64,000 bases of DNA from Candidatus Izemoplasmatales bacterium (GTDB lineage: Bacteria > Bacillota_I > Bacilli_A > Izemoplasmatales > Hujiaoplasmataceae): the NCBI GenBank assembly GCA_041649275.1, contig JBAZNL010000007.1, positions 1-64,000 on the forward strand. The letters run 5' to 3'. Below the pieces are notes generated by a model, which was not told where the DNA came from, ran no database searches, and saw only the letters and a program-made list of their open reading frames with translations. The position numbers and the translations under genes are program-made. Numbering within the stretch: position 1 is the first letter of the stretch; each line of letters opens with the position of its first letter. This document shows, piece after piece, positions 44,569 through 52,960 of this stretch.

Positions 44569-46698
44569 CTATTCATTCCTCAGGACGAAGTCGGATCCCT
44601 TCAGCCGGACCGAATCGGGCCCGACGAAGACCGTGAAGCGTCCGGGATCCCAGACGACGGACCCGTCGGAAAGCCGGTAGGTCCAATCGGAGAGGCCGAG
44701 CTCGAACCGGATCGTCCGCGTCTCGAAGGCGGCGAAGCGGACCCGTTCGAACGCCTTCAGCTCGAGGACGGGACGGCTCACGCGCGCCGCCCGATCGCGC
44801 AGGTACAGCTGCACCGTCTCGACGCCTTCGACGGCGGATTCGTTTTTGACGTCGACGGCGACGGTCAGGCGGTCGCCGGGGCCGATCGAGGGCGCCGAGA
44901 GGACGGGTTCGCCGTACGCGAAGGAAGCGTACGAGAGGCCGTAGCCGAACGGGAAGCGGGGCGAGTTGAGCTGGTCGATGTATTTCGTCACGTATTCGCG
45001 AGGGTGGAGTTCGTGATGGTTCGGACGACCCGTCGGGAGGCCGTCGTAATGGACGGGGATCTGCCCGACGCTCCGCGGGAACGACATCGTGAGGCGACCC
45101 GAGGGATTCGCGATCCCGTAGAGCAAATCGCAGACGGCTTCCGATGACTTCGTCCCGAGGAACCAGGCCTCGAGGATCGCGTCGGCGGCGAGGATGTCCT
45201 CGAGGACGAGCGGACGCCCGTTCTGGAGGACGACGACCGCAGGACGCCCGAGCGCTTTCGCGAACCCGACGAGTTCCGCCTGGGTTCCCGGCAGCGCGAT
45301 GTCCGCCCGCGCGTGGGCTTCGCCCGACTGGTGGGCGTTCTCCCCGAGCATGAGGAGGACGACGTCGGCCGTCCGGATCCGCTCGACGTCGGCGGCGTCG
45401 TAGGCGGAAGCAGATTCGCCGTCCTTGGCGAGGGTGACGTCGACGCCGCGGCGCGCGAGGACCTCCGCGAGCGATTCGTTCTTCGCGCCGTTGCCGTGCC
45501 ACGACCAGGGACCGTTTGTCTCCCTCGAAGTCGCGAACGGGCCGATCAGGGCGATGCGGAGGCCGTTACGAAGCGGCAGCGCGCCGTCGTTCTTGAGGAG
45601 CACGGCCGATTCCAGGGCGACCCGCTTCGCGAGCGCCAGGTGTTCGTCCGACATCATCGTCACCCGCTCCTGGTCGGGATCGGCGTTCCGGAAGGGATCG
45701 TCGAAGAGACCGAGCTCCCGCTTCAGCTCGAGGATGCGGAGGACCGCCTCGTCGATCAGGTGGACGTCGACGATCCCGTCGCGGACGAGGTCCTCGAGGT
45801 GGTTCACGTAGTCGGTCGAAGCCATCTCGACGTCGAGACCCGCGAGGACGCCCTTACGGGCGACGTCGCGTTCGTCCTCGGCGGCGCCGTGGGCGAGGAC
45901 CTCGTGGAGCGAGTCGTAGTCGGTGATCGTGATCCCGGTGAACCCCCAGCGGTCGCGCAGGACGTCCCTGAGCAGATAGCGGTTGATCGTGCAGGGGACG
46001 CCCTCGATCACGTTGAATGCGGTCATCACGCCGCGGGCGCCGGCTTCGACCGCCTTGCGGTAGCCTTCGAGATAGCCGCCTTCGAGCGCCTGGCGGGAGA
46101 GGTCGACGGTGGCGTACTCGCGGCCCCCCTCGGGAGCGCCGTAGCCGGCGAAGTGCTTGACGCACGACGCGACGGAGCCTTCGCCACGGTGGTCATCCCC
46201 CTGGAAGCCCTCGACCGAGGCGGCGGCGAAGAGACCGAGGAGGTGCGGGTCCTCGCCGAAACTCTCGACCACGCGTCCCCAGCGGGGGTCGCGGACGAGG
46301 TCGGCCATCGGCGCGTAGGTCATGTGGACGCCGGCGGTCGCGGCCTCGGCCGCGGCGACGCGGGCGGCGATGCGGGCCGCATCCGGGTTCCACGTGCACG
46401 AAAGCGCGAGCGGAACCGGAAAGATCGTGCGGTAGCCGTGGATCACGTCGGCGCAGAACATGAGGGGGATCCCGAGGCGGTTCTTGGCGAGGTACTTCTT
46501 CTGGACCTCGATCATCTCGCGGGCGTCGCCGATCCCAAGGGCGGTGCCGGCGGAAAAGATCTTCGCCTCGTCGAGGCGGAGGTCGCGGATCGGACCGGCG
46601 GCTTCCTTCTCCAGGTCGGCGACGAAGAACCACGGCGACAGCTGCATCATCTGGCCGATCTTTTCAGGAAGCGTCATGCGGGCGAGCAGTTCTTTCAT
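44569..46698 (-). CDS. GH3 family beta-glucosidase
   Basis: A 709-residue cytosolic glycoside hydrolase family 3 enzyme. The nucleophile Asp is in GITITDYDSLHE near residue 257. CVKHFAGYGAPEGGREY is the conserved KHF block, RWGRVVESFGEDPHLLG is also family-typical, and the C-terminal fibronectin-III-like domain includes FPFGYGLSYASF. It removes glucose from beta-linked oligosaccharides, which here would complete degradation of glucan fragments left by GH144 and GH94. No signal peptide. Own promoter with a palindromic operator unlike the LacI sites, so it answers to a different regulator. Confidence 0.94.
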   Translation of the reverse strand: MKELLARMTLPEKIGQMMQLSPWFFVADLEKEAAGPIRDLRLDEAKIFSAGTALGIGDAREMIEVQKKYLAKNRLGIPLMFCADVIHGYRTIFPVPLALSCTWNPDAARIAARVAAAEAATAGVHMTYAPMADLVRDPRWGRVVESFGEDPHLLGLFAAASVEGFQGDDHRGEGSVASCVKHFAGYGAPEGGREYATVDLSRQALEGGYLEGYRKAVEAGARGVMTAFNVIEGVPCTINRYLLRDVLRDRWGFTGITITDYDSLHEVLAHGAAEDERDVARKGVLAGLDVEMASTDYVNHLEDLVRDGIVDVHLIDEAVLRILELKRELGLFDDPFRNADPDQERVTMMSDEHLALAKRVALESAVLLKNDGALPLRNGLRIALIGPFATSRETNGPWSWHGNGAKNESLAEVLARRGVDVTLAKDGESASAYDAADVERIRTADVVLLMLGENAHQSGEAHARADIALPGTQAELVGFAKALGRPAVVVLQNGRPLVLEDILAADAILEAWFLGTKSSEAVCDLLYGIANPSGRLTMSFPRSVGQIPVHYDGLPTGRPNHHELHPREYVTKYIDQLNSPRFPFGYGLSYASFAYGEPVLSAPSIGPGDRLTVAVDVKNESAVEGVETVQLYLRDRAARVSRPVLELKAFERVRFAAFETRTIRFELGLSDWTYRLSDGSVVWDPGRFTVFVGPDSVRLKGSDFVLRNE

Positions 46699-46752
46699 GG
46701 GAGATTCCTTTCGCGTCGCACGAGGGCGGTGGTCCCGATGGCGACTGAGCCC

Positions 46753-46781
46753 ATTGTATCATAAAATGATACAAAGGACAA
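46753..46781 (-). promoter_or_regulatory. GH3 promoter with a 9+3+9 palindromic operator
   Basis: TTGTCC (46776-46781) and TACAAT (46753-46758) on the minus strand with a 17-bp spacer. The spacer and -10 contain a perfect inverted repeat, arms TTGTATCAT and ATGATACAA at 46754-46762 and 46766-46774, separated by three bases. Confidence 0.8.
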
Positions 46782-46790
46782 TGCGTGAGC

Positions 46791-46820
46791 AAAGAAAAGA
46801 CGCGCCGTCAGGACGGCGCG
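46791..46820 (-). terminator. terminator of the YwaF-like gene
   Basis: A CGCGCCGTC/GACGGCGCG stem (46801-46809 with 46812-46820) followed in the minus direction by TCTTTTCTTT. Confidence 0.75.
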
Positions 46821-46855
46821 CCGAAGGCGGTGTGAAGAACGGGGGAAGTGTCCGC

Positions 46856-47539
46856 TCAACCCTTCGCCCGATGCGAGGCGATCCGTTCCCAGGCGAAGAG
46901 GAATCCCGCCTGGAGGACGAGGAAGATCGCGCCCAGCACCCACCACGTGAGCGGCGTGCCCGCGAGGATCGGGGTGTAGATGTGCATCGCGTCGTCGTAG
47001 CCCAGGACGGTGATCAGGAACAATCCGTAGACCATGTACATCGACAGGCCGCAGGGAATCGCCGGCCATCGCCTGAGCGCCGGCTTCATGAAGCCGGTCG
47101 CGATCATGACCGTCGCGAGCAGCAGCGCCACCGAGTGGTGCACGAGCCCGGAGATCGTCATCGGATACCAGATCGTCGACGCCTGACCGATGAAGTCGGG
47201 ATAGAGATGCGTGATCAGCGCGCCGATCCAGGCGACGTAGACGATGCAATGGAAGGCCGGATGGTCCCGCTTGAGGACGAGTGCGGCGACCGCGAGGAAC
47301 AGCGAGGACGCCCCGCAGAAGGATCCCGGCAGGAAGCTGTCCCAGCCGTCGCGCAGGGTCGCGATCGCGATCCGGTTCCAAATGATGCAGAGAAGCAGGA
47401 TCGCGCCGCCGATCCGGACGATGCGATCGACGTCGCGGTCGCTTCGGACGTTCTTCTTGACGAGGTAGAGGACGACCGCGGAGACCGACAGGAAGACCGC
47501 GAGATAGAGGATGTGTTCGATTCCGTAGACATGGGGCAT
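46856..47539 (-). CDS. YwaF-like (TIGR02206/TMEM164-type) integral membrane protein
   Basis: A 227-residue protein with about six or seven helices. The build fits the YwaF/TIGR02206 group: GIEHILYLAVFL at the start, WNRIAIATLRDGWDSFLPGSFCGAS, TLYP-like HLYPDFIGQ, and HHSVALLLATVMIATGF. Function is not established; eukaryotic TMEM164 relatives have been tied to lipid acyl transfer. ATG 47539 has GGGAGG upstream. It is a single gene between its own promoter and terminator. Confidence 0.75.
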   Translation of the reverse strand: MPHVYGIEHILYLAVFLSVSAVVLYLVKKNVRSDRDVDRIVRIGGAILLLCIIWNRIAIATLRDGWDSFLPGSFCGASSLFLAVAALVLKRDHPAFHCIVYVAWIGALITHLYPDFIGQASTIWYPMTISGLVHHSVALLLATVMIATGFMKPALRRWPAIPCGLSMYMVYGLFLITVLGYDDAMHIYTPILAGTPLTWWVLGAIFLVLQAGFLFAWERIASHRAKG

Positions 47540-47570
47540 GGGGTATCCTCCCGCTTGACGCTTTGATATG

Positions 47571-47599
47571 ATGATACCACGAGAACGGGCCGCTGCCAA
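47571..47599 (-). promoter_or_regulatory. promoter of the YwaF-like gene
   Basis: TTGGCA (47594-47599) and TATCAT (47571-47576) on the minus strand, 17-bp spacer. Confidence 0.6.
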
Positions 47600-47642
47600 T
47601 CCCGGTTCCGATGGATTCGCGCCTGAAAACGGGCTTTCATGG

Positions 47643-47648
47643 TACAAT
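47643..47648 (+). promoter_or_regulatory. -10 box of the VOC gene
   Basis: TACAAT, 33 bp before the ATG at 47682; no convincing -35. Confidence 0.4.
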
Positions 47649-47681
47649 GGACGGTGAAGTCGTCATCACGGAGGATTAGTC

Positions 47682-48083
47682 ATGGTCATGGGCATCGCGC
47701 ATCTCGCTTTTCGCGTCACCGACATGGAGCGGTCGGTCAGGTTCTACGAGACGGCACTCGGTTTCACGCGCAAGTTCGAACTCCACGATCCCCAGGGAGC
47801 GCCGTGGATCGTCTACCTGCAGGTGAACGAACGGCAGTTCGTCGAATTGTTTTGCTCGCGCGACGCGGTCGCCTTCGACGGCGTCCGGTCGGGTTACCAG
47901 CACCTCTGCGTCGAAGTGACCGACATCGAAGGGCTTGCCGCAGGACTGGCCGCGAAGGGCATCCGGATCGTCCATCCCGTGATCGTCGGGCTCGACCACA
48001 ACAGGCAGTGCTGGATCGCCGACCCCGACGGCAACCCGATCGAGCTGATGGAGTACGGCAGGGACGCCCTCCAGCTAAGGTGA
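47682..48083 (+). CDS. VOC family (glyoxalase/bleomycin-resistance-like) protein
   Basis: A 133-residue single-domain vicinal-oxygen-chelate protein with two beta-alpha-beta-beta-beta halves: IAHLAFRVTDMERSVRFYETALGF and YQHLCVEVTDIEGLAAGL. Metal-ligand candidates are His near the start, Glu in VELFCS, His in YQHLCV and Glu in NPIELMEYG, the lactoylglutathione-lyase pattern. It could detoxify methylglyoxal or act on another small molecule. GGAGG lies 7 bp before ATG 47682. Monocistronic. Confidence 0.88.
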   Translation: MVMGIAHLAFRVTDMERSVRFYETALGFTRKFELHDPQGAPWIVYLQVNERQFVELFCSRDAVAFDGVRSGYQHLCVEVTDIEGLAAGLAAKGIRIVHPVIVGLDHNRQCWIADPDGNPIELMEYGRDALQLR

Positions 48084-48140
48084 CACGTCCGTTTCTTCGT
48101 TTTGCGCCGCGAAGAGCGCCGCATGGACGCATGTGCGAAA

Positions 48141-48173
48141 GGATCCGCCGGTTCCCGTGGAATCGGCGGATCC
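48141..48173. terminator. hairpin between convergent genes
   Basis: A GGATCCGCCG/CGGCGGATCC perfect 10-bp stem (48141-48150 with 48164-48173) lies between the VOC and hydrolase stops. T-runs are short, so termination is likely but not certain. Confidence 0.6.
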
Positions 48174-48180
48174 TCTGTCT

Positions 48181-49191
48181 TCAGAACGGCAGTTCGCCGA
48201 GAAACGTAAGCAGGTCGGCGGCGGTGGCAGCGGGATCCTCCTCCATCGGCACGTGTCCGAGGCCGGGATAGACGATCACGCGGTCCGCCGCCAGATCGAG
48301 CGAGGTCGCGAACGCCTCGGCGAAGGCGGCGTCGATCCACGAATCCTCCTCTCCCCACAGCACCAGGACCGGAATCCCCGCGTCGCGGATCGCATCCAGA
48401 CGCGCCGATCCGTCGGGTTCCTCCTCGGGGTGCGTGAGCAGGACCGCTTCGCGGTTCCCATCCTTGCGGAGGAGGTCGTAATAGCGGTCGAGGATCCCTT
48501 CGGTAAGCATCGAGGCGGACCCGTAGACGTCCCCGAGGATCCGCTTCAGCAGGAAGCGGGGGGTGAGGTGCGAGAGGAATCCCGCGAGCCGGGGGTGCGA
48601 TCGAAGCCCTTCCGCGCCTTCCGGCGCACCGGATCCGAGGTCGGGATGGACCGCGTCGATCAGGACCAGGCCGGCCACCGCGAACCCGTCGACGCCGTGG
48701 TGGGCGCCGGCGAGTTCCCAGGCGACGCCCCCGCCCATCGAGTTCCCGGCAAGGACGCAGGTTTCGACGCCGAGGAGATCGAGGATTCCCTTGACGGCGG
48801 CGGCCGAGCGGCGCCGCGATCCGGCGCCATCCGAAAAGCCGCCGCTCAGACCATGGTTCGGCAAATCGACCGCGACCACGCGGTAGCCCGAGGCGAGCAG
48901 TTCGACGATCCAGGCGTCGAAGGTCCCAAGCGACGAGAACATCCCGTGCAGGAGCACGACGACGGGATCGTCGGGGCCCCCGACGTCGCGGTAGTGCAGG
49001 TCGATCTCGACGGGGTTTCCGTCGAGGTCGTCGACGGTGACGGTCGCATAATGGGATTCGGCGGTGTAATAAGTCTCCTCGAGGCGTTCGCGCGACAGGT
49101 CCGGACGGTACGCGAGCAGCACCAAGGCCGTCGGCAAGAGGAGAAGGACGGTCAGAAGAACGAGGAGCACCTTGAGCAGGCGGTGGCGCAT
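48181..49191 (-). CDS. alpha/beta-fold hydrolase, membrane-anchored
   Basis: A 336-residue alpha/beta hydrolase with an N-terminal helix (about 5-27) that anchors it outward. The triad is visible: Ser in AGNSMGGG, Asp in WGEEDSWID and His in GLGHVPMEED. The oxyanion region VVLLHGMFSSLGTFD and VDLPNHGLSGG are typical of esterases and C-C hydrolases. Starts 4 bp after the stop of the tocopherol-cyclase-like gene, so the two are co-expressed. Substrate unknown. Confidence 0.87.
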   Translation of the reverse strand: MRHRLLKVLLVLLTVLLLLPTALVLLAYRPDLSRERLEETYYTAESHYATVTVDDLDGNPVEIDLHYRDVGGPDDPVVVLLHGMFSSLGTFDAWIVELLASGYRVVAVDLPNHGLSGGFSDGAGSRRRSAAAVKGILDLLGVETCVLAGNSMGGGVAWELAGAHHGVDGFAVAGLVLIDAVHPDLGSGAPEGAEGLRSHPRLAGFLSHLTPRFLLKRILGDVYGSASMLTEGILDRYYDLLRKDGNREAVLLTHPEEEPDGSARLDAIRDAGIPVLVLWGEEDSWIDAAFAEAFATSLDLAADRVIVYPGLGHVPMEEDPAATAADLLTFLGELPF

Positions 49192-49195
49192 GGGC

Positions 49196-50176
49196 TCACC
49201 CCTTGCGCGGCGCGCGCATGATCTCGATGCCCGCATGGGCGCCCTCGTCGGCGAAGAGGACGCGCTTCCCGCACGTCAGCCGGACGGCGACGATTCCGGA
49301 GAGCCCTTCCTTGATGGTCTCCACCATCCTGCCCTCGCGCGGCGAGGGCAGTCCGACCGCCATGTCGGAACGGGCGTCGATCTCGAGGAGAAGACGACCC
49401 TTGCGCAACTCGTAGGAGACGGTTCCCTCGCCGATGTCGGCGCGGACGACGCGCGCCAGGTTGTAGGAGGCGAAGCGATATTCCCGCCCGCCGGCGACGA
49501 GGTTGGCGATGAGGCCCTGGAAACGCATCCCGAGAAACGGGATGTCGGCGTGGGAGAACATGAGCGAGGCGTCTGGCGCGGTGAAATGGTTCGACTGGAT
49601 CCAGACGTAGGATCGCGGGAAGGATCGTCCCCAGTCCTTCTCGACGTAGCCTTTCCCGCCGTCGAAGACGACTGGTTTACCGTCGAGGAGTAGCGTTCCG
49701 GAAAGCGCGTGGGTCATCGAGTAGACGCCGTGGTAGCACTCGAGGAAGCCGAAATAGCCGAAGAAACCCATGATGCTCGGGGCGAAGAGGGTCTTCCGGA
49801 TCGGCGTGACGGCGGAGAACCGGACCTCGCCGGACAGACGCATGCGTCCGTCGCCGAGGTCGACCGAGAGGCCGCCGCCGTCGAAGCGGCAGGTCCCGAC
49901 GGAAATCGAGAAGGCCGCGGCCGACGCCGAGAAGGCGGACCGGTCGAAACGCACGTAGGCGGTCCGCAGCTCCGTCGAGGCGTCCGCGCGGCGCGAGACG
50001 AAGACCTGCACGAACGCGTGCGGATCGTCGCGGTTCACGCTCACGCCGGGGATGAGGGCGATCGTATGCGAACCGTCGGCGGTCACGAGCTTGTAGTACC
50101 AGCCTTCGAAATATCGGTCGTATTTACGGGCACCCTGGAAATATTCGGGGTGGATCACGTTTCTGAGCGGGGGCAT
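49196..50176 (-). CDS. tocopherol cyclase-like (PF14249) protein
   Basis: A 326-residue protein with the tocopherol-cyclase-like fold. Signatures: YFEGWYYKLV near the start, GFLECYHGVYSMTHALSG in the middle, GGKGYVEKDWGRSFP and YVWIQSNHF after it. Bacterial relatives are common in Firmicutes and are mostly uncharacterised; they may bind or modify hydrophobic molecules. GGAGG lies just before the ATG. First gene of a two-gene unit with the membrane-anchored hydrolase. No tocopherol pathway is visible, so the name describes the fold only. Confidence 0.87.
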   Translation of the reverse strand: MPPLRNVIHPEYFQGARKYDRYFEGWYYKLVTADGSHTIALIPGVSVNRDDPHAFVQVFVSRRADASTELRTAYVRFDRSAFSASAAAFSISVGTCRFDGGGLSVDLGDGRMRLSGEVRFSAVTPIRKTLFAPSIMGFFGYFGFLECYHGVYSMTHALSGTLLLDGKPVVFDGGKGYVEKDWGRSFPRSYVWIQSNHFTAPDASLMFSHADIPFLGMRFQGLIANLVAGGREYRFASYNLARVVRADIGEGTVSYELRKGRLLLEIDARSDMAVGLPSPREGRMVETIKEGLSGIVAVRLTCGKRVLFADEGAHAGIEIMRAPRKG

Positions 50177-50282
50177 GGCTCCTCCAAGGCTCGGCTCTTT
50201 GCGGCCGTCGTCACCTCTATCATAACACGGTCGTCCGCCGTCGTGGAAGAGGACGCCCGAAACGAATCGGCGAAACCTGTGA

Positions 50283-50288
50283 TATAAT
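50283..50288 (+). promoter_or_regulatory. -10 box of the PPC/DUF296 gene
   Basis: TATAAT, 47 bp before the start at 50336; weak -35. Confidence 0.45.
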
Positions 50289-50335
50289 GGTCACGACGGG
50301 ACGCGGAGCGACTTGCGCCCATGGGAGGAAGAACG

Positions 50336-50755
50336 ATGGAATACAGACGGTTCGGTCAGGTGTTCGTGATCCGGCTCGGCGTCGGCGACGAGGTCGTCGC
50401 CCGCCTCGGGGAGGTTTGTGCGAAAGAGAACGTGCGGCTCGCCTCGGTCAGCGGCATCGGCGCGACCGACCGGGTCCGGATCGGCCTCTTCGACCCGACC
50501 AAACGGACTTACGACGAGACGGTCCTGACCGGACCGATGGAGATCGTATCGCTGCTTGGCAACGTCACCGAGAAGGATGGGGCGCCCTTCCCCCACCTGC
50601 ACGTCGCCGTCGCCGACGAGCGCTTCGCCGTCCACGGCGGACACGTCTTCGAATGCCGGATCTCGGTGGCATGCGAGATCGTCCTGACGTCGATCGACGG
50701 CCGCGTCGGCCGCCGGATCGATCCCGAACTCGGGGTGAACGTCCTGGATTTCTAG
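50336..50755 (+). CDS. PPC (DUF296) domain protein
   Basis: A 139-residue protein made of one PPC/DUF296 domain, the fold of plant AT-hook proteins and bacterial homologues that form trimers. Family features: FVIRLGVGDEVVARLGEVC, VSGIGATDRVRIGLFD and PHLHVAVADERFAVHGGHV with three His that could bind metal. Bacterial members are often called DNA-binding by similarity, but no AT-hook is present here and the function is unknown. I start at ATG 50336 (GGGAGGAAG upstream); an ATG at 50321 includes that ribosome site. Monocistronic. Confidence 0.87.
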   Translation: MEYRRFGQVFVIRLGVGDEVVARLGEVCAKENVRLASVSGIGATDRVRIGLFDPTKRTYDETVLTGPMEIVSLLGNVTEKDGAPFPHLHVAVADERFAVHGGHVFECRISVACEIVLTSIDGRVGRRIDPELGVNVLDF

Positions 50756-50857
50756 GATGACCGCTTCCTCGGCGCGCCGTTGCGCTCCTTTTTTCATGGA
50801 GCGCGCCGCGGTGAGCGTCGCGGGAGCGTCGTACGCGGCATCCTTACGCAGACATGG

Positions 50858-50863
50858 TACAAT
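50858..50863 (+). promoter_or_regulatory. -10 box of the heliorhodopsin gene
   Basis: TACAAT, 37 bp before the ATG at 50900; -35 is not recognisable. Confidence 0.4.
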
Positions 50864-50899
50864 GATGTCGAGATCGGTTCACGATCCAAGGAGAAGAAC

Positions 50900-51691
50900 A
50901 TGAACGACACCAAAGTCCCGAAACTCAGAAAGTTCAACATGATCATGGGGGCCCTGCATCTCGTCCAGGGCATCGCGATGCTCTTCCTGGCCACCGCCGT
51001 GATCCAGAACATCGCCGAATTCACCCCGACCATCACCCAGCTGTTCATCCAGTACAACCCGGCGACGCAGTCGCTCGAAACCGCCAGCAAGGTCCTCTTC
51101 GACCTGCCGTTCGGCATCCTCGTCGCCGTCTTCCTGCTGTTGTCGGCCGTCGCCCACGCGCTCATCTCGATTCCGAAGAAGACCTATGCGATCTACGAGG
51201 CCGACCTCGGCAAGGGCATCAACCGCTTCCGCTGGTTCGAATACGCCCTCAGCTCGTCCGTCATGATCGTCCTGATCGCCACCCTGTTCGGGATGCACGA
51301 CATCGTCACCCTCGTCCTCATCTTCGTCGTCAACGCCTCGATGAACCTGTTCGGGCTCGTCATGGAGCAACTGAACGTCGGAAAGGACAAGAAGGGCGTC
51401 AACTGGGGCCCGTTCGTCTGGGGTTCCGTCGCCGGCATCGCCCCGTGGGTCGCGATCATCGTCTACATGACCGGCAACCCCAACCTCGACATGGTCCCGT
51501 GGTTCGTCTGGGCGATCGTCGGCACCTACTTCGTCGCCTTCAACGCCTTCCCGATCAATATGATCCTGCAGTACCTCAAGGTCGGCAAGTGGAAGGACTA
51601 CCTCTACGGCGAGCGCACCTACATCGTCCTCAGCCTCGTCGCCAAGTCGATCCTCGCCTGGCTCGTGCTGTTCGGCGCGATGCAGCCGTAA
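50900..51691 (+). CDS. heliorhodopsin
   Basis: A 263-residue seven-helix retinal protein of the heliorhodopsin family, which sits with its N-terminus in the cytoplasm, opposite to other rhodopsins. The retinal-binding lysine is Lys249 in SLVAKSILAW on the last helix. The likely counterion is Glu114 in RFRWFEYALSSS. Other family marks are LHLVQGIAML, VNASMNLFGLVMEQLN, GIAPWVAI and NMILQYLKVGKWKDYLYGERTYI. Biological role is debated (light signalling, stress). No retinal-synthesis gene lies in the window. ATG 50900 has AAGGAG upstream; transcribed alone and ended by a terminator. Confidence 0.95.
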   Translation: MNDTKVPKLRKFNMIMGALHLVQGIAMLFLATAVIQNIAEFTPTITQLFIQYNPATQSLETASKVLFDLPFGILVAVFLLLSAVAHALISIPKKTYAIYEADLGKGINRFRWFEYALSSSVMIVLIATLFGMHDIVTLVLIFVVNASMNLFGLVMEQLNVGKDKKGVNWGPFVWGSVAGIAPWVAIIVYMTGNPNLDMVPWFVWAIVGTYFVAFNAFPINMILQYLKVGKWKDYLYGERTYIVLSLVAKSILAWLVLFGAMQP

Positions 51692-51711
51692 GAAAACGCG
51701 ATACAAGAACG

Positions 51712-51740
51712 AAGGCTCCCCGCGAAGGGAGCCTTTTCTC
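51712..51740. terminator. bidirectional terminator after heliorhodopsin
   Basis: An AAGGCTCCC/GGGAGCCTT stem (51712-51720 with 51727-51735) followed by TTCTC; it also lies at the end of the convergent minus-strand gene. Confidence 0.8.
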
Positions 51741-52737
51741 ATTCGACCGATTCCGGCGCGTAGAACGAGAGCGCCGCGAGCGCCTTCAGCGTGATCCATC
51801 TGGACGGCTCGCCCTTCCGTTCGATCCGGAGCCTGGTCTTCCCGTTGTAGGTGTTCTCGAGCGTCCAGGTCCCGTCCGCGTTCCGCTTGCCGGCGACAAG
51901 CGCGACCGCGTCGTCCAGGCGCGGATCGCGGATCCCCAGGGAAGCGAAGATCCCGAGCAGTTCGAGCGCGTCGGTCTGGTACATCAAGGGGAAGCCGAAC
52001 TTCGTCCATCCCGGCTTTCCGACCTCGTCGACGGCATGGCTCTTCTTGTACAGGCGATGGATCAGGAAGTACTCGGAGAGGACGGCGATCTTGTCCTTGA
52101 CGGCGTCGGACCGGCGGTCGGCCGGGATCGCGGCCAGCGCCTTGAGCGCCTTTGCGACGCCCATGTGGCACGAATGCTTCCCGAAGCAGGACGTGAGCCG
52201 GGCGATCGACGTCGGTCGCGGTCCGGCGAATCCACCGTCGTCGGCCTGCTGGTTCGCGACGATCCAGCCGATCGCCGCCTGCGTCCGCGGATCGTCGAGG
52301 AACCCTAGTCGGATCAGGGCGTAGACCATGTTTCCGGTGAGGCAGGGGATCACGTACCCCGGAACACCGGTGTGCGTCCGCGCGCTCTCTTCGACCGAGA
52401 AGGCGCCGCTTTCGGGTTCCTGCGCGTGAGCAAGGACGTATTCGCAGGCCGCCTTGACGCCGGGATCGGTGGAATCCGCTCCCAGTTCGGCGAGGATCAG
52501 AAGGGTCCAGACCGAACCGACATACTTGTCGCGGTAGAAGCGACCGGGTTCGCCCCATGAACCGTCGAGGTTCTGAGCGGACATGAGCCGGCGGATGTCC
52601 GCATCCGCCATCATCCGCCTTCTCGCCTCGATGACGGCGGCATCGTCCGCCGGTCGTCCGAGCAGATCCGTCAAGGCGGCGAGACGGACGGCGGGATCGG
52701 TTTCGTCGAGCAGCCATGTGCGTATCTCGTCAGGCAT
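51739..52737 (-). CDS. squalene-cyclase/prenyltransferase-like toroid protein
   Basis: A 332-residue soluble alpha-toroid protein with repeated helix pairs and QW-like turns: QNLDGSWGEPG, NQQADDGGFAG and KRNADGTWTLE. This is the fold of terpene cyclases and protein prenyltransferases, but the length is half of a squalene-hopene cyclase and no DxDD motif was seen. Relatives in Firmicutes are usually uncharacterised. Two Cys/His clusters (CFGKHSCHMG) could bind metal. Start ATG 52737 with GGGAGGTG; TATAAT upstream at 52791-52796. It faces the heliorhodopsin gene tail to tail. Confidence 0.78.
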   Translation of the reverse strand: MPDEIRTWLLDETDPAVRLAALTDLLGRPADDAAVIEARRRMMADADIRRLMSAQNLDGSWGEPGRFYRDKYVGSVWTLLILAELGADSTDPGVKAACEYVLAHAQEPESGAFSVEESARTHTGVPGYVIPCLTGNMVYALIRLGFLDDPRTQAAIGWIVANQQADDGGFAGPRPTSIARLTSCFGKHSCHMGVAKALKALAAIPADRRSDAVKDKIAVLSEYFLIHRLYKKSHAVDEVGKPGWTKFGFPLMYQTDALELLGIFASLGIRDPRLDDAVALVAGKRNADGTWTLENTYNGKTRLRIERKGEPSRWITLKALAALSFYAPESVE

Positions 52738-52790
52738 GGGAAAGCACCTCCCGTGGCGCCCGCGGGCAGACCGCGATCGCCTTCGCTACG

Positions 52791-52819
52791 ATTATACACC
52801 CTCGTGGGAGGGAGGAAAA
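52791..52819 (-). promoter_or_regulatory. promoter of the toroid protein gene
   Basis: TATAAT (52791-52796) on the minus strand with a weak TTTTCC -35 (52814-52819) at 17-bp spacing. Confidence 0.45.
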
Positions 52820-52917
52820 CGCCTCCGTCGTAAAAATCGCAGGATGAAGGAGGGGAATCCGAACGAATTGCGCGTCGGATCGTTCGGATCGGCATCCTCC
52901 GCGAGGTCATCATGATG

Positions 52918-52923
52918 TATAAT
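52918..52923 (+). promoter_or_regulatory. -10 box of the second GPH symporter gene
   Basis: TATAAT, 38 bp before the ATG at 52961. Confidence 0.45.
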
Positions 52924-52960
52924 AGAAGTCGGATACGACTAGCGACAAGGAGCGAACCCG

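Noticed and set aside
50760..50815. T-rich hairpin after the PPC gene as a terminator
   Set aside because: The run of T lies in the loop rather than after the stem, and the stem pairing is interrupted; not supported well enough.
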